A stretch of 64,000 bases of DNA from Comamonadaceae bacterium (GCA_027486755.1 JAIXOM010000045.1:124001-188000), one strand, 5' to 3'; shown: positions 53,809 through 63,826, numbered from the stretch's first letter. Numbers and translations: made by a program. The notes: generated by a model from the sequence alone, not told the origin.

Positions 53809-54636
53809 TCAATCGGCAGGCGGCCATTGCAGGCTTTCCTGGCGCAATTCGCCCAGGCGGCCTGGGTCCCAGCTTTTTTCTTCCAGGCTGAGCTGCCATT
53901 GCCCTGAGCCCTGGACTTCGGCCAGTACCAGCATGCTGCTGCGGGTGCCGTAGTGGCCGTCGGGGAAGCGCACGAGTGCGGTCGACAGCTCTTTCTCTGA
54001 GGACCACGGCACCCCGGTGTGGGGCAAGAGATCTTCGGCCGGCTGATCGCGGTTGGCCAGGGCTTGCCAGAGTTGCTCGCGCAAGGGCTCGGCGTCTTGA
54101 GCTTGCGTCAGTGCCTGGGCCAGCGTCTGACGCAGTCGTTCGGTCTTGGGCCACGGTGTGTCCAAAAACGCATTGGACAGGCCATACACGCCAATGCCCA
54201 GGCGCTCTTGCTGACGACCGGCTTCAATACCCTGAGGGCCTGATCTGCGGTTGCTCAGCCAGTGCCATTGGCCAGCGGCCAGGTCGCCGATGACCAGATT
54301 GAAGCCGCTGTAGTCCTGCAGTTCGAGCTTGTCCAGAAAGTCGTCGGCTCCGTGCTGCCCCTCCAGCCAGGCCAGGGGCAGATCACCACGCGAGCGCGCA
54401 CCCGGCGCCATGTTGGGCTCGCGCACATTGGTGAGCATGGCCACCCGGCCGGTGGTGCTCAGCCCCAGCCAGGTGCCACCAGCGCGCCCGTCACGACCGC
54501 TTATGAGGGCGACCCCTGATGGGCTGCGCCAGCGCTGCAGCGGCAGGGTAGGGCGCTCGAATTGCTCGTCACGGTTGGCCGCGATCAACAGAGGCCAGCG
54601 CGCATGGGCGCCAATGGCAAAGGCGATCAGGCACAT
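53809..54636 (-). CDS. NRDE-family (TANGO2-like) protein
   Basis: 275 aa. MCLIAFAIG with Cys2 at the N-terminus, then ANRDEQFERPT (the NRDE motif, residues 21-24), GRDGRAGGTWLGLS, and LTNVREP. TANGO2 homologues have been linked to haem or lipid handling; the bacterial role is unclear. Cytoplasmic. Followed upstream by ygfZ on the same strand, 25 bases apart. Confidence 0.92.
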   Translation of the reverse strand: MCLIAFAIGAHARWPLLIAANRDEQFERPTLPLQRWRSPSGVALISGRDGRAGGTWLGLSTTGRVAMLTNVREPNMAPGARSRGDLPLAWLEGQHGADDFLDKLELQDYSGFNLVIGDLAAGQWHWLSNRRSGPQGIEAGRQQERLGIGVYGLSNAFLDTPWPKTERLRQTLAQALTQAQDAEPLREQLWQALANRDQPAEDLLPHTGVPWSSEKELSTALVRFPDGHYGTRSSMLVLAEVQGSGQWQLSLEEKSWDPGRLGELRQESLQWPPAD

Positions 54637-54661
54637 CGTCTCAAGCAGCTAGCCGGCAAGC

Positions 54662-55627
54662 TCAAATGTCGTCGAGCAGGGGGTAGGGCAGGGCCAGCAG
54701 GTGCAAGGCCGGCCCTTGAACACGCTCCGCCCGCAAGCCGCCGTGAGATTCGTCGGCCGCGCTGGTCTGCATGGACACGATGGCGTCAAAGCCCTGGCCG
54801 TCCGGGCAGGGCGCAGCCGCTGCGATCAAACCGCAGCCCTGCTCGGGCTCGTTCAGGAGAAACACCTCCTGGCCCATGGCCACCGGTGCATCGGCATGCA
54901 CCAGATAGGCCCGCCGCTTGATGGTGCCGCGAAACTGGCTGCGCGCCACCACTTCCTGGCCCGGATAGCAGCCTTTCTTGAAATTGACCCCGCCCACCGA
55001 TTCATAGTTGAGCATCTGCGGCACAAAGGCCTCGAAAGTGGCCGACCCCACCATGGCGATGCCCGAGCGCACGCTCAGCCAGTGCCAGTAGGCCAGGGGC
55101 AATGGCGGCTCGCTCGGTGCCGGCGCACCGATGGGGGCCAGCCAGCAGGCGCGGCTCACGCCTGCGCCGGGGTAGAGAAACACCACCATGGCCGGCCCGG
55201 TGTCCAGACGCGACCAGGGCAGCGCTCCCGGCCGCAGGGCATCGACCGCTGAGCCGCACAGGCCGATCATGCGGTAGTCGGCGGTGGCGTCGCTGAGCTT
55301 GGCCTTGGCCCGCAGCACGAACATGGACAGGCGCTTGACCATGGGGGCGACGCTGTCGCGGGCGCACAGCAGCAAGACCTCTTCGGTACTGCATTTGATG
55401 ACGATGAAGCTGGCCTGCATCCGGCCCTTGGCATTGCAGTAGGCGGCCAGACGGGCGCTGTCGTCGCCCAGCAGGGCGACGTCCTGTGTCAACTGGCCTT
55501 GCAGGAAGGAGACGGCGTCAGCGCCGGCCACCCGGATCACGCCCATGTGGGGCAGGTCCATCTGACCGGACTGAGGGCTTGACGGCTCGGGCGCAGCAGC
55601 GCCCTGATTCAATGAGGGGGTAGACAT
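54662..55627 (-). CDS. ygfZ: Folate-binding iron-sulfur cluster assembly protein YgfZ
   Basis: 321 aa. The YgfZ signature KKGCYPGQEVVARS (Cys about 220) and the N-terminal LQGQLTQDV identify the GcvT-like family that supports repair or maturation of certain Fe-S proteins with tetrahydrofolate. Divergent from mltG, the usual arrangement in Burkholderiales. N-terminal 25 residues are a polar extension. Confidence 0.94.
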   Translation of the reverse strand: MSTPSLNQGAAAPEPSSPQSGQMDLPHMGVIRVAGADAVSFLQGQLTQDVALLGDDSARLAAYCNAKGRMQASFIVIKCSTEEVLLLCARDSVAPMVKRLSMFVLRAKAKLSDATADYRMIGLCGSAVDALRPGALPWSRLDTGPAMVVFLYPGAGVSRACWLAPIGAPAPSEPPLPLAYWHWLSVRSGIAMVGSATFEAFVPQMLNYESVGGVNFKKGCYPGQEVVARSQFRGTIKRRAYLVHADAPVAMGQEVFLLNEPEQGCGLIAAAAPCPDGQGFDAIVSMQTSAADESHGGLRAERVQGPALHLLALPYPLLDDI

Positions 55628-55689
55628 GGCTGAATTATCATCCCCGGGCTGAGCACCTCCGGTGGGTGCATCTCACCTGAGGATGTTTT

Positions 55690-56694
55690 TTGCGACTTGT
55701 CCTTCGCTTACTGGCGCTGTTTCTGCTGGCTGCCGCGCTCATGGGAGCGGTCGCAGCCTGGTGGCTGCACGCACCCATGGAGTTGCGCCCCGCTCAGGGC
55801 AGCCAGGTGGTAGATCTGTTGATTGAGCCGGGCACCACGCCGCGCGGGGTGGCGCAGGCGGTGGCCGATGCCGGGGCACAGGTCAGCCCGGCGCTGCTGT
55901 TTGCCTGGTTTCGGGTTTCGGGTCAGGCCCGGCAAATTAAGGCGGGCAACTATGAGATCGCGGCCGGCAGCAGCCCGCGCTCTTTGCTGCGCATGCTGGT
56001 GCGCGGCGAGGAGGCGCTCAAGAACGTCTCTTTGCCGGAGGGGCTGAACTTTTCTCAGGTGCGCGCGGCGCTGGCAAAAGCCGATCAGCTGCGCCCCGAC
56101 TCCCAGGGCCTTTCTGAGGCGCAAATCATGGAAAAAATCGGGCTGCCCGGGGTGCATCCTGAGGGGCGCTTCTTCCCGGATACCTATAGTTACGGTAAGG
56201 GCAGCAGTGACTTGGAGCTGTTGCGCCGAGCCGCCCGGGCCATGGACAAGCGGCTGACGCAGGTCTGGGCTCAGCGCGAGGAGGGCTTGCCCCTTCAGAC
56301 GCCCGAGCAGGCGCTGATCCTGGCCAGCATCATTGAAAAGGAAACCGGCAAGCCCTCAGACCGAACGCTGATCAGCGGGGTGTTCGTCAACCGCCTGCGC
56401 ATCGGCATGCGGCTGCAGACCGATCCGACGGTGATTTACGGTCTGGGCGATCGCTTTGACGGCAACTTGCGCAAGCGCGACCTGCGCTCTGACACGCCCT
56501 ACAACACCTATACCCGTGCAGGCTTGCCGCCGACGCCCATCGCCATGCCCGGCCGGGCTGCCTTGCTGGCGGCGGTGCGGCCGGCGCAGACGCAGGCCCT
56601 GTATTTCGTGGCGCGCGGCGACGGCAGCAGCCAGTTCAGTGCGACACTGGACGAACACAACCGGGCTGTCGACAAATACATACGCGGGCGCTGA
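55690..56694 (+). CDS. mltG: Endolytic peptidoglycan transglycosylase MltG
   Basis: 334 aa. N-terminal membrane anchor ([22 protein letters not shown]), then a LysM-like and YceG domain. Catalytic Glu is E216 in [10 protein letters not shown], beside [20 protein letters not shown]. MltG cuts glycan strands during synthesis. Start is TTG 55690 with GAGGA six bases upstream. First gene of mltG-tmk-holB-tatD. Confidence 0.95.
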   Translation: MRLVLRLLALFLLAAALMGAVAAWWLHAPMELRPAQGSQVVDLLIEPGTTPRGVAQAVADAGAQVSPALLFAWFRVSGQARQIKAGNYEIAAGSSPRSLLRMLVRGEEALKNVSLPEGLNFSQVRAALAKADQLRPDSQGLSEAQIMEKIGLPGVHPEGRFFPDTYSYGKGSSDLELLRRAARAMDKRLTQVWAQREEGLPLQTPEQALILASIIEKETGKPSDRTLISGVFVNRLRIGMRLQTDPTVIYGLGDRFDGNLRKRDLRSDTPYNTYTRAGLPPTPIAMPGRAALLAAVRPAQTQALYFVARGDGSSQFSATLDEHNRAVDKYIRGR

Positions 56695-56708
56695 GCCCCC
56701 TGGCCATC

Positions 56709-57350
56709 GTGACATCCACTGCAGGTCTTTTTATCAGCTTTGAAGGCATAGACGGTGCCGGTAAATCCACCCACGTGGGCCGGCTGGCCGAGGCTTTTCG
56801 CGCCAGCGGGCGCAACACCTTGCTGACCCGCGAGCCCGGTGGTACCGCCCTGGCCGAGCAGCTTCGCACGATGATCCTCAACCAGCCCATGGACCCGCTG
56901 ACCGAGGCGCTGCTGATTTTTGCGGCCAGGCGCGACCATCTGCAAGGCGTGATCGCCCCGGCGCTGGCGCGCGCCGAGGTGGTATTGTGTGACCGCTTCA
57001 CCGATGCCACTTTTGCCTACCAGGGGCACGGACGCGGCTTTAACCTGAGCGTGCTCGCTCAGCTCGAACGCTGGGTGCAGAGCATGGACGCTCAGGATTT
57101 GATTGAACCGGAGCTCACCCTGTGGTTCGATCTGCCGCCCCAAGTGGCGGCGCAGCGCCTGGCCGGCGCCCGGCTGCCCGACAAGTTCGAGGCCCAGCCT
57201 GTGGCCTTTTTCGAGAAGGTTTCGGCCGGCTACGCGGCGCGCATGGAGGCTGCACCGGCCCGCTTTGCCCGCATCAACGCCGACCAAGCGCCCGAGGCGG
57301 TTTGGGCCGAGGTGCTCGCTGCGGTCCAGGCCCGGGGGCTGCTGCCATGA
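56709..57350 (+). CDS. tmk: Thymidylate kinase
   Basis: 213 aa. P-loop [11 protein letters not shown] (about 11-21), [23 protein letters not shown] and the LID segment [12 protein letters not shown]. Converts dTMP to dTDP. GTG start 14 bases after mltG; the stop overlaps the holB ATG (ATGA). Confidence 0.97.
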   Translation: MTSTAGLFISFEGIDGAGKSTHVGRLAEAFRASGRNTLLTREPGGTALAEQLRTMILNQPMDPLTEALLIFAARRDHLQGVIAPALARAEVVLCDRFTDATFAYQGHGRGFNLSVLAQLERWVQSMDAQDLIEPELTLWFDLPPQVAAQRLAGARLPDKFEAQPVAFFEKVSAGYAARMEAAPARFARINADQAPEAVWAEVLAAVQARGLLP

Positions 57351-58408
57351 GCGAGGCGGTCTCCAGCACGGGCGTCCAGCCGCTAGCGCCCTGGCTACAG
57401 GCACAACTGCAGCTTTTGCTCAGCCGCCGCGCCCACGCCATCTTGCTCAGCGGGCCTTCGGGCCTGGGCCAGTACGACTTGGCTCTGGCCCTAGCCAGTG
57501 CCTGGCTGTGCCAGGCGCCGAGTGAGCAGGGCGCTTGCGGACACTGCGCGAGTTGCCACGCCATCTCGGTGCGCACCCATCCTGATTTATGCGTGCTGAT
57601 GCCCGAGGCGCTATGCCTGGAGCTCAACTGGCCCCTGGATGAAAAGGTGCAAAACGAGCTCGATACCAAAAAGCGCAAGCCCAGCAAGGACATCAAGGTC
57701 GAGGCGGCCCGCGAGGCGGTGGCCTTCACCCAGATGACCCGCTCGAGTGGCGACACCAAGGTGGTGCTGGTCTATCCGGCCGAGCGCATGAACAGCATCA
57801 CCGCCAATGCCATGCTCAAGACCCTGGAAGAGCCGGTGGGGCAGGTGCGATTCATCCTGGCCAGTGAAGCCGCCGACCAGCTGCTGCCCACTCTGCGCAG
57901 CCGCTGCCAGAACCACACCCTGGTCTGGCCAGCCTTTGACCAAGCGCTGGCCTGGTTGAAGTTGAGGTTGGGCCAGGGCAGGGCGGCGGTCGATGAGCAA
58001 GACCTGCGGGTCTTGCTGGCGGCAGCCGGTGGCCGGCCCGACGACGTGCTGACTCGCCTGCGCGACACCGATGTCAAGCAAGCGGCCAGCCATTGGCGGG
58101 CCTTGCCCAAGGCGGTGGCCCGGGGCGACGCGAGTGCCTTGGCCGGCTGGGCACCGGCCCAGTCGGTCGAGGCTTTGCAAAAGCTCTGCCACGATGTGTG
58201 GGCGCTGCGCTTGGGCGCTGCGCCGCGTTACTTTGACGCCGCAGACCTGGGGCCGGTGCGTGCCGGCTCGGCCGGTAAAGCTGCGCTGTACGCCATGGGC
58301 AGTTGGTCGCGTGAGCTGGCAGCCAGCGCCCGCAGCGCCGAACACCCTTTCAACGCCGGTCTGATGATCGAGGCTTTGGTCAGCCGGGCGCAGCACGCCC
58401 TCCAATGA
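57347..58408 (+). CDS. holB: DNA polymerase III delta-prime subunit
   Basis: 353 aa. AAA+ clamp-loader fold; P-loop-like [15 protein letters not shown] with Gln for the usual Lys, in keeping with the non-ATPase nature of delta-prime. Zn-binding Cys cluster [20 protein letters not shown] and LPTLRSRCQ are standard. Start ATG 57347 overlaps the tmk stop. Last 100 residues are the collar domain. Confidence 0.94.
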   Translation: MSEAVSSTGVQPLAPWLQAQLQLLLSRRAHAILLSGPSGLGQYDLALALASAWLCQAPSEQGACGHCASCHAISVRTHPDLCVLMPEALCLELNWPLDEKVQNELDTKKRKPSKDIKVEAAREAVAFTQMTRSSGDTKVVLVYPAERMNSITANAMLKTLEEPVGQVRFILASEAADQLLPTLRSRCQNHTLVWPAFDQALAWLKLRLGQGRAAVDEQDLRVLLAAAGGRPDDVLTRLRDTDVKQAASHWRALPKAVARGDASALAGWAPAQSVEALQKLCHDVWALRLGAAPRYFDAADLGPVRAGSAGKAALYAMGSWSRELAASARSAEHPFNAGLMIEALVSRAQHALQ

Positions 58409-58427
58409 TCAGCTTCTGAAGCAAGCC

Positions 58428-59231
58428 ATGTTTGTAGATTCCCATTGCCATTTGAGCTTTCCTGAGCTGCGCGAGCAATTGCCGCAACTGCGCCAAGCCA
58501 TGCAGGAGGCTGCGGTCGACCGGGCCCTGTGTATCTGTACCACCTTGGAGGAGTTCGAGACGGTCCACGGCCTGGCGCTGGCCCACGACAACTTTTGGTG
58601 CAGCGTGGGCGTACACCCCGATAACGAGGGCGTGCGGGAACCTTCCCTCGCCGATCTGCTGGAGCGCGCGACCCTCGCGCGGGTGGTGGCCATAGGCGAG
58701 ACCGGCCTGGACTACTACCGTCTGGGCGAGCGCACGGTGGCGCAAATGCAGTGGCAGCGGGACCGCTTTGCGGTGCACATCGAGGCGGCCAGGCGCAGCG
58801 CCCTGCCCCTGGTCATTCACACCCGCAGCGCCTCGCAAGACACGGTAGACATGCTCAGGGCTCTGGGGCAGGACGGCGCGCTGCCGGCAGCCAGCGGCGT
58901 GTTCCACTGCTTTACCGAGACCCGGGAGGTAGCCCGGGCCGCCTTGGATCTGGGTTTTTACATCTCGTTTTCGGGCATCTTGACCTTCAAGAGCGCGGCC
59001 GACCTGCGTGAGGTGGCTGCTTTCGTGCCTATGGATCGCCTGCTGATCGAGACCGACAGCCCCTATCTGGCGCCCGTGCCTTACCGCGGCAAGACCAACC
59101 AGCCCGCCTTCGTGCCATGGGTGGCCAAGCAGATCGGTGACTTGCGAGGCTTGTCGCCGGAGGAGGTGGGGCGCATCACATCGGATAATTTTGAGCGGCT
59201 TTTTACCCGGATCGCGGCGCCAGCGACCTGA
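58428..59231 (+). CDS. tatD: TatD/YcfH-family metal-dependent DNase
   Basis: 267 aa. Metal ligands FVDSHCHLSF (His6, His8), GETGLDYYR, HTRSASQDT, HCFTETREVA and ETDSPYLAPVPYRGKTN. 19 bases after holB. Usual last gene of the tmk-holB unit. Confidence 0.95.
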   Translation: MFVDSHCHLSFPELREQLPQLRQAMQEAAVDRALCICTTLEEFETVHGLALAHDNFWCSVGVHPDNEGVREPSLADLLERATLARVVAIGETGLDYYRLGERTVAQMQWQRDRFAVHIEAARRSALPLVIHTRSASQDTVDMLRALGQDGALPAASGVFHCFTETREVARAALDLGFYISFSGILTFKSAADLREVAAFVPMDRLLIETDSPYLAPVPYRGKTNQPAFVPWVAKQIGDLRGLSPEEVGRITSDNFERLFTRIAAPAT

Positions 59232-59239
59232 GCCCGACA

Positions 59240-59400
59240 CTGAGGATTAACGGCTCCAAAAATCTTGAATCAATTTTTAAATAAATCGAAAAAATCGTTG
59301 ATATTAAATGAAAAATTCACTGAAGTTAAAGTGGATTGTGAAGTGTTTTGATTGATCTTCTTTGCTATTTTTGGCCTCTTTTTTCCCGCAATGAATGTCT
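59240..59400. other. AT-rich leader upstream of the ankyrin gene
   Basis: About 160 bases much richer in A and T than the rest of the window, with several runs of A or T and imperfect ATCAA/TTGAT pairs around 59270-59300. It probably holds the ankyrin promoter; no classical -35/-10 pair stands out. Confidence 0.6.
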
Positions 59401-59423
59401 GGACCTGCCAGCAAGGAGTTGTC

Positions 59424-60203
59424 ATGAAGCTCAAGCAATTTCTCAAGATTTTGATTTTCTGCTTTGTTTTTGCAAGTTTTTCGGGTGCCAATGCAGGAGC
59501 TTATGAAGATTTTTTCATTGCCCTCCGTCGTGACTCAACTTCCGAGTTGCTCAGGCTGATGCTGCGGGGGTTTGACCCCAATACCGTCGACCCCAAAGGG
59601 CGTACGGGACTGATGGTCGCTATCCATGAGGGCTCACCCAAGGCAGCAGACCTACTGGTCGGCCTGGACCAAGTTGACGTCAACGCGACCAGCCCCAGCG
59701 GCGAAAGCGCCCTGATGTTGGCCAGCCTGAAGGGCCAGGAAGCCATGGTGCGCAAACTCATAGCCCGTGGCGCTGACGTCAACAAGACCGGCTGGACACC
59801 CTTGCACTATGCGGCCAGCGGCGGTCATGTGGGCATCATGAAGCTCTTGTTCGAGCACCATGCTTTTGTCGACCCTGAATCGCCCAACGGGACCACACCG
59901 CTCATGATGGCGGCCCAGTACGGGAACGCAGCCACGGTGAAGTTATTGCTGGACGAAGGCGCGGTGCCAACCGCTAAAAACCGCCTGAATCTGACCGCGC
60001 TGGACTTCGCCCGCATGGGCAGCCGGCCCGACGCGATTGCCATCCTTACGCCACTGGTGGCGCCGCCCAAGGCTCAGCCTTTGCCGCCGCTGTTGCCGCC
60101 AGCCAGCTCCGAGCGCTCCGGTGGCCGGCCGGCGCCAGGGTCTATGCCGGTGTATCCGTCCAGACCGGCGGCGCCTGCTGAAGCCTCGGGCAGTCGTTGG
60201 TAG
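59424..60203 (+). CDS. Exported ankyrin-repeat protein
   Basis: 259 aa. AAGGAG five bases before ATG 59424. Signal peptide MKLKQFLKILIFCFVFASF, cleaved near ANAGAYEDF. About five ankyrin repeats from residue 45 to 215 (GRTGLMVAIHEG, GESALMLASLKG, GWTPLHYAASGG, GTTPLMMAAQYG, NLTALDFARMG). Pro/Ser-rich tail. Ankyrins bind other proteins; partner unknown. Confidence 0.9.
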   Translation: MKLKQFLKILIFCFVFASFSGANAGAYEDFFIALRRDSTSELLRLMLRGFDPNTVDPKGRTGLMVAIHEGSPKAADLLVGLDQVDVNATSPSGESALMLASLKGQEAMVRKLIARGADVNKTGWTPLHYAASGGHVGIMKLLFEHHAFVDPESPNGTTPLMMAAQYGNAATVKLLLDEGAVPTAKNRLNLTALDFARMGSRPDAIAILTPLVAPPKAQPLPPLLPPASSERSGGRPAPGSMPVYPSRPAAPAEASGSRW

Positions 60204-60314
60204 GTTTGCAACTGGTGCAAGGCCAGCCGCAAGGTCCGCAGCTCGGCGGGCGTCCCGGTGTCCGAGCATTCATTTAAGTGCGCACGATGTATATTATGTT
60301 AAGTAATAGCGGGA

Positions 60315-63026
60315 CTAAGGGGATCTAGGTCTTGCGAGCAAGAGCCGCATCTGCACGCTGGCGTCTTGCGGCAAGGGCTCGAGCGAAAAGCCTAGTCGGC
60401 GCGCCAGTTGCAGCATGGTCTGGTTCTCGGTCATGGACAGACCCACCAGCTCCGAGGTACCTTGGCTGCGCAGGTAGTCAATCATCTTGCGCAGCAGGCG
60501 CTCGCCCAGCCCCTGCCGCTGCCAGGCGCTTGCGACCTGCAAGGAAAATTCCGCGCTGCGCTTGTCGGGATCGCAGACCGCGCGCACCTCGGCGCACAGT
60601 TCAGCCGGGGCGCCGCCAGGCGCCAAGGCGATGAAGGTCATTTCGCGGTCGTAGTCAATCTGGCTGTAACGCGCCAGTTCTGACAGCGGCACTTCGCGCC
60701 GCGCGGCGAAAAATCGCAGGCGCAGGTCTTGTGGGCTGGCCTGGGCATAAAACTGCTGCAGTGCCAGGCCATCACTGGGCCGTATCGGACGGATCATGAG
60801 CGTCTGACCCTTTACATCCATGGCCTCCTCCAGCTCGGCCGGGTAAGGCAGGATGGCCGACGGCACGGCGGACTGCTCCAGGGGGCGCAGGCGGGCTCGG
60901 GCATCGACCGCCAGCACGCCCTTCTCATCGATCAACAGCGGGTTGATGTCGATCTCCACCAGATCGCTCAGTTCGGTGGCGAGGGTCGATAGCTTGATCA
61001 AGCTAGCTACCAAAGCGGCTTTGTCGCAAGCAGGTCGCCCCCGAAAGCCCGCCAGCAGGGGCAACAGGCCGCTGCGCTCGATGAGGTCTTTGGCCAGCTC
61101 TGCATCGATGGGCGGCAGCGCCAGCGCATGGCGTGCGCTGAGCTCGACCTGCACCCCGCCCTCACCCAGGAGCAGAACCGGCCCGAACAAGGGATCACTG
61201 TGCATGCCCAAGATCAGTTCCAACGCGGCAGGGCGCTCGGCCATGGCCTGCACTGTAAAGCCGCTCAGCTGTGCGTTCGGCAATGTGTCGGCGAGCTGAT
61301 TGCGCATTTTTTCGGCGGCAGCCAGTACATCGGCCCGATTGCGCAGGTTCAGGGCAACTCCTCCCACGTCGCTCTTGTGCACCACCTGCGGTGAGATCAG
61401 TTTGAGCGCCACCGGATATGTCACGCGCTCAGCGGCTGCGCCCGCCTGCTCGGCGCTGTCGCAGCGCTCGGTCTTGACCACCGGCAGCCCGTAGGCCTGC
61501 AGCAACTTCAGCGTGGCCTCATCACCCAGCCAGGCCCTGCCCTCCTGCCGCGCCTGCGCGATCAGGGCTTGTGCCTGCACGCGTCCGCTGGGTGGATCAG
61601 GCGGCTGTGAGCGGACCCACTGCTGCAGCGCGACTTGGTTGCGGGCGTAGTTGTGCATTTGCAGCCAGGCAGCGACCGCGCGTTCGGGCGTGTCGTGACT
61701 GGGCAGGCCCGCCTCGTGGCTGAGGCTGCGGGCGTGGGCTACCGCCAGCCCACCGACCCAACTGGTCAGCACCGGCTTGTGCGCCGCCTGCAGCAGCGGC
61801 AGGCAGGCGCGTGCAATATCTTCGGCGGGCACGACTGCGGTTGGCGCATGCATGAACAGCACACCGTCGACCTCCTCGGCGGCAAGCACCACTTGCAAGG
61901 CGTCGACATAGCGCTGCACCGGCGCATCACCAATGATGTCGACCGGATTGCCGTGCGACCATGTGGCGGGCAGGCAAGCATCAAGTGCGGCCAATGTGGA
62001 CGCACCCAGCGTTGCCAAGCGCCCGCCGCCCAGGCTGAGGGCGTCGGCGGCCAGCACGCCGGCACCCCCACCGTTGGTGAGAATGAGCAGCCGCCCCTGC
62101 GGGTGATGCGCAAGGCTGGGCGCCCTGCCCCCTCGCCCATGCGCCAGCGTCTGCGCGGCGTCGAACAAGGCTTCGAGCGTATCGACCCTGAGCATGCCGG
62201 CGCGGCGGACCGCCACATCAAAGACACTGTCTGAGCCTGTTAGGGCGCCGGTGTGAGACGCGGCCGCACGTGCGCCTTCGGGCGCCCGGCCGGCTTTGAC
62301 CAGGATGACCGGCTTGTTACGCGCCGCTGCCCTTGCAGCTGACATGAATTTGCGGGCCTGTCGCACCGATTCGATGTAGAGCAAGATGGCCTCGGTGCGG
62401 GCATCGGTGGCCAGGTAGTCCAGCATGTCGCCAAAGTCCACGTCGGCGCTGTCGCCCAGTGAGACGAAATGCGAAAAGCCGATGCCGCGTTCCGCCGCCC
62501 AGTCGAGCATGGCGGTGGCCAGCGCCCCCGATTGGCTGACGAAGGCCAAGGGTCCGGGCAAGGCCTGCGCCGGCGCAAAGCTGGCGTTCAGGCCCACTGC
62601 TGGCACCAAGGCGCCCAAGCAATTGGGACCGAGGATGCGCAGCAGGTGCGGTCGGGCGGCTTCCAGCATGGCCTGCTCGATGCTGCGCGAAGGATCAGTG
62701 CGCCAGGGCTGCTTAAGGCCGGCGCTGATCACAATGGCCGCGCGCGTACCGCGCTCGCCCAATGCCTGGATGAGTTCGACCACCGTTCCTGCCGGTGTGC
62801 AGATGATGGCTAACTCTGGCGCTTCTGGCAGGCTGGCCAGATCTGGCCATGCCTGCAGTCCCAGCACGGTGCTGTGCTTGGGATTGACCGGCCAGATCGG
62901 ACCCTTAAATCCACCCTGCAGCAGATTGCGCAGCAGCACCGCACCTAGGCTGTTGGATCGCTCAGAGGCGCCGACCAGAGCGACGCTGCGCGGTGAAAAA
63001 AGCGAATGCAGATTTCGGATGGTCAT
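60315..63026 (-). CDS. NDP-forming acyl-CoA synthetase-like/GNAT fusion (Pat-type lysine acetyltransferase)
   Basis: 903 aa. N-terminal CoA-binding domain (SVALVGASERSNSLG), ligase-CoA domain with LGPNCLGAL and SHTGALTGSD (H258), ATP-grasp region (about 500-690, SPQVVHKSDVGGVALNL) and a C-terminal GNAT domain (about 750-895, WQRQGLGERLL). This is the Pat/PatZ architecture, which acetylates acetyl-CoA synthetase and other proteins. H258 at the SCS-type phospho-His position is kept. Convergent with the ankyrin gene. Confidence 0.92.
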   Translation of the reverse strand: MTIRNLHSLFSPRSVALVGASERSNSLGAVLLRNLLQGGFKGPIWPVNPKHSTVLGLQAWPDLASLPEAPELAIICTPAGTVVELIQALGERGTRAAIVISAGLKQPWRTDPSRSIEQAMLEAARPHLLRILGPNCLGALVPAVGLNASFAPAQALPGPLAFVSQSGALATAMLDWAAERGIGFSHFVSLGDSADVDFGDMLDYLATDARTEAILLYIESVRQARKFMSAARAAARNKPVILVKAGRAPEGARAAASHTGALTGSDSVFDVAVRRAGMLRVDTLEALFDAAQTLAHGRGGRAPSLAHHPQGRLLILTNGGGAGVLAADALSLGGGRLATLGASTLAALDACLPATWSHGNPVDIIGDAPVQRYVDALQVVLAAEEVDGVLFMHAPTAVVPAEDIARACLPLLQAAHKPVLTSWVGGLAVAHARSLSHEAGLPSHDTPERAVAAWLQMHNYARNQVALQQWVRSQPPDPPSGRVQAQALIAQARQEGRAWLGDEATLKLLQAYGLPVVKTERCDSAEQAGAAAERVTYPVALKLISPQVVHKSDVGGVALNLRNRADVLAAAEKMRNQLADTLPNAQLSGFTVQAMAERPAALELILGMHSDPLFGPVLLLGEGGVQVELSARHALALPPIDAELAKDLIERSGLLPLLAGFRGRPACDKAALVASLIKLSTLATELSDLVEIDINPLLIDEKGVLAVDARARLRPLEQSAVPSAILPYPAELEEAMDVKGQTLMIRPIRPSDGLALQQFYAQASPQDLRLRFFAARREVPLSELARYSQIDYDREMTFIALAPGGAPAELCAEVRAVCDPDKRSAEFSLQVASAWQRQGLGERLLRKMIDYLRSQGTSELVGLSMTENQTMLQLARRLGFSLEPLPQDASVQMRLLLARPRSP

Positions 63027-63191
63027 GGTGGCATCATGCCTGTGGCAGCCAGCACGGCTGTACTGGAGTGACGCTTTAGCAAGTCAGCGCTCAGCCTAAG
63101 GTCTGTAGCGTTCAAGCGCCTTGTGCCAGGTCAAAGTCTGGCGTACTGAGACTGCAGGCGCCCTGGATCAAGCGGCCACGGTCGGGCAAGT

Positions 63192-63247
63192 AAGCGCGCG
63201 CAACAGCTGCAAGCGCGCGCGGTCAAAGGGTCTGTTTACGCAGACCC
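63192..63247 (+). promoter_or_regulatory. Direct repeats and hairpin upstream of hsp20
   Basis: AAGCGCGCGC occurs at 63192-63201 and 63211-63220, 19 bases apart (nearly two helical turns). Then GGGTCTG-TTTACG-CAGACCC forms a perfect 7-bp hairpin at 63228-63247. No sigma-32 consensus is recognisable. Confidence 0.4.
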
Positions 63248-63308
63248 TGACTTAGAGTGTTCCCACAGGCTGCGGCCTGTCGTCTCGAACTCATCCACAG
63301 GAGGAACC

Positions 63309-63737
63309 ATGAACCAAATTCGTTTGCTTGAGCCCGGCTTGGGCGATTCCATAGAAACCGCCTTCCGCCGTTTTTTGTCGCCCTGGAACGGCGACCTCGA
63401 CGTACCCGCGCTGCGCATGCGCATCGATGTGAGCGAGACGCCCCAGGCCTATGCGGTGCATGCCGATCTGCCCGGTGTGAACAAGGAAGACATCGACGTG
63501 CGCGTGCACGGTAACCTGGTACAGATTGACGCTGAAATCAAGCGCGAGTCCAAGCCAGCCACCAACGGTGACAAGCTCCTGCGCAGCGAGCGCTACCAGG
63601 GCAATATCTCGCGCAGCTTCTCGCTAACGCAGGACATTGATGAGGGCAAGGTCAAGGCGCAGTACGACAAGGGCGTGCTGTCCCTGGAATTGCCCAAGAA
63701 GGCGCAGAAGGACTACAGCCGCGTCGCGATTCAATAA
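63309..63737 (+). CDS. Small heat shock protein Hsp20
   Basis: 142 aa. AGGAGG precedes the ATG. Alpha-crystallin domain: MRIDVSETPQAYAVHADLPGVNKEDIDVRVHG and the closing GVLSLELPKKAQ (A-x-x-x-GVL-x-L motif). ATP-independent holdase for unfolding proteins. Upstream of a UspA gene; both are stress genes. Confidence 0.94.
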   Translation: MNQIRLLEPGLGDSIETAFRRFLSPWNGDLDVPALRMRIDVSETPQAYAVHADLPGVNKEDIDVRVHGNLVQIDAEIKRESKPATNGDKLLRSERYQGNISRSFSLTQDIDEGKVKAQYDKGVLSLELPKKAQKDYSRVAIQ

Positions 63738-63746
63738 GTCAATTGA

Positions 63747-63774
63747 CCAGGCCTTGACGCACATCAAGGCCTGG
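63747..63774 (+). promoter_or_regulatory. FNR/Anr-type box inside an 11-bp hairpin
   Basis: TTGACGCACATCAA (63754-63767) differs from the FNR/Anr consensus TTGAT-N4-ATCAA by one base. It is centred 66 bases before the uspA ATG. If it sits at -41.5, transcription starts near 63802, leaving a 25-base leader; CACACT at 63790-63795 would be the -10. The arms extend to CCAGGCCTTGA/TCAAGGCCTGG, an 11-bp stem. Confidence 0.65.
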
Positions 63775-63826
63775 ATGAGCCCTTGTCCGCACACTGCGGT
63801 CATCGATCCACCCACCGGAGAGCCTC

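Noticed and set aside
60250-60314. Promoter between the ankyrin and Pat-like genes
   Set aside because: The AT-rich TATATTATG stretch lies between convergent stops, so no gene would use it.
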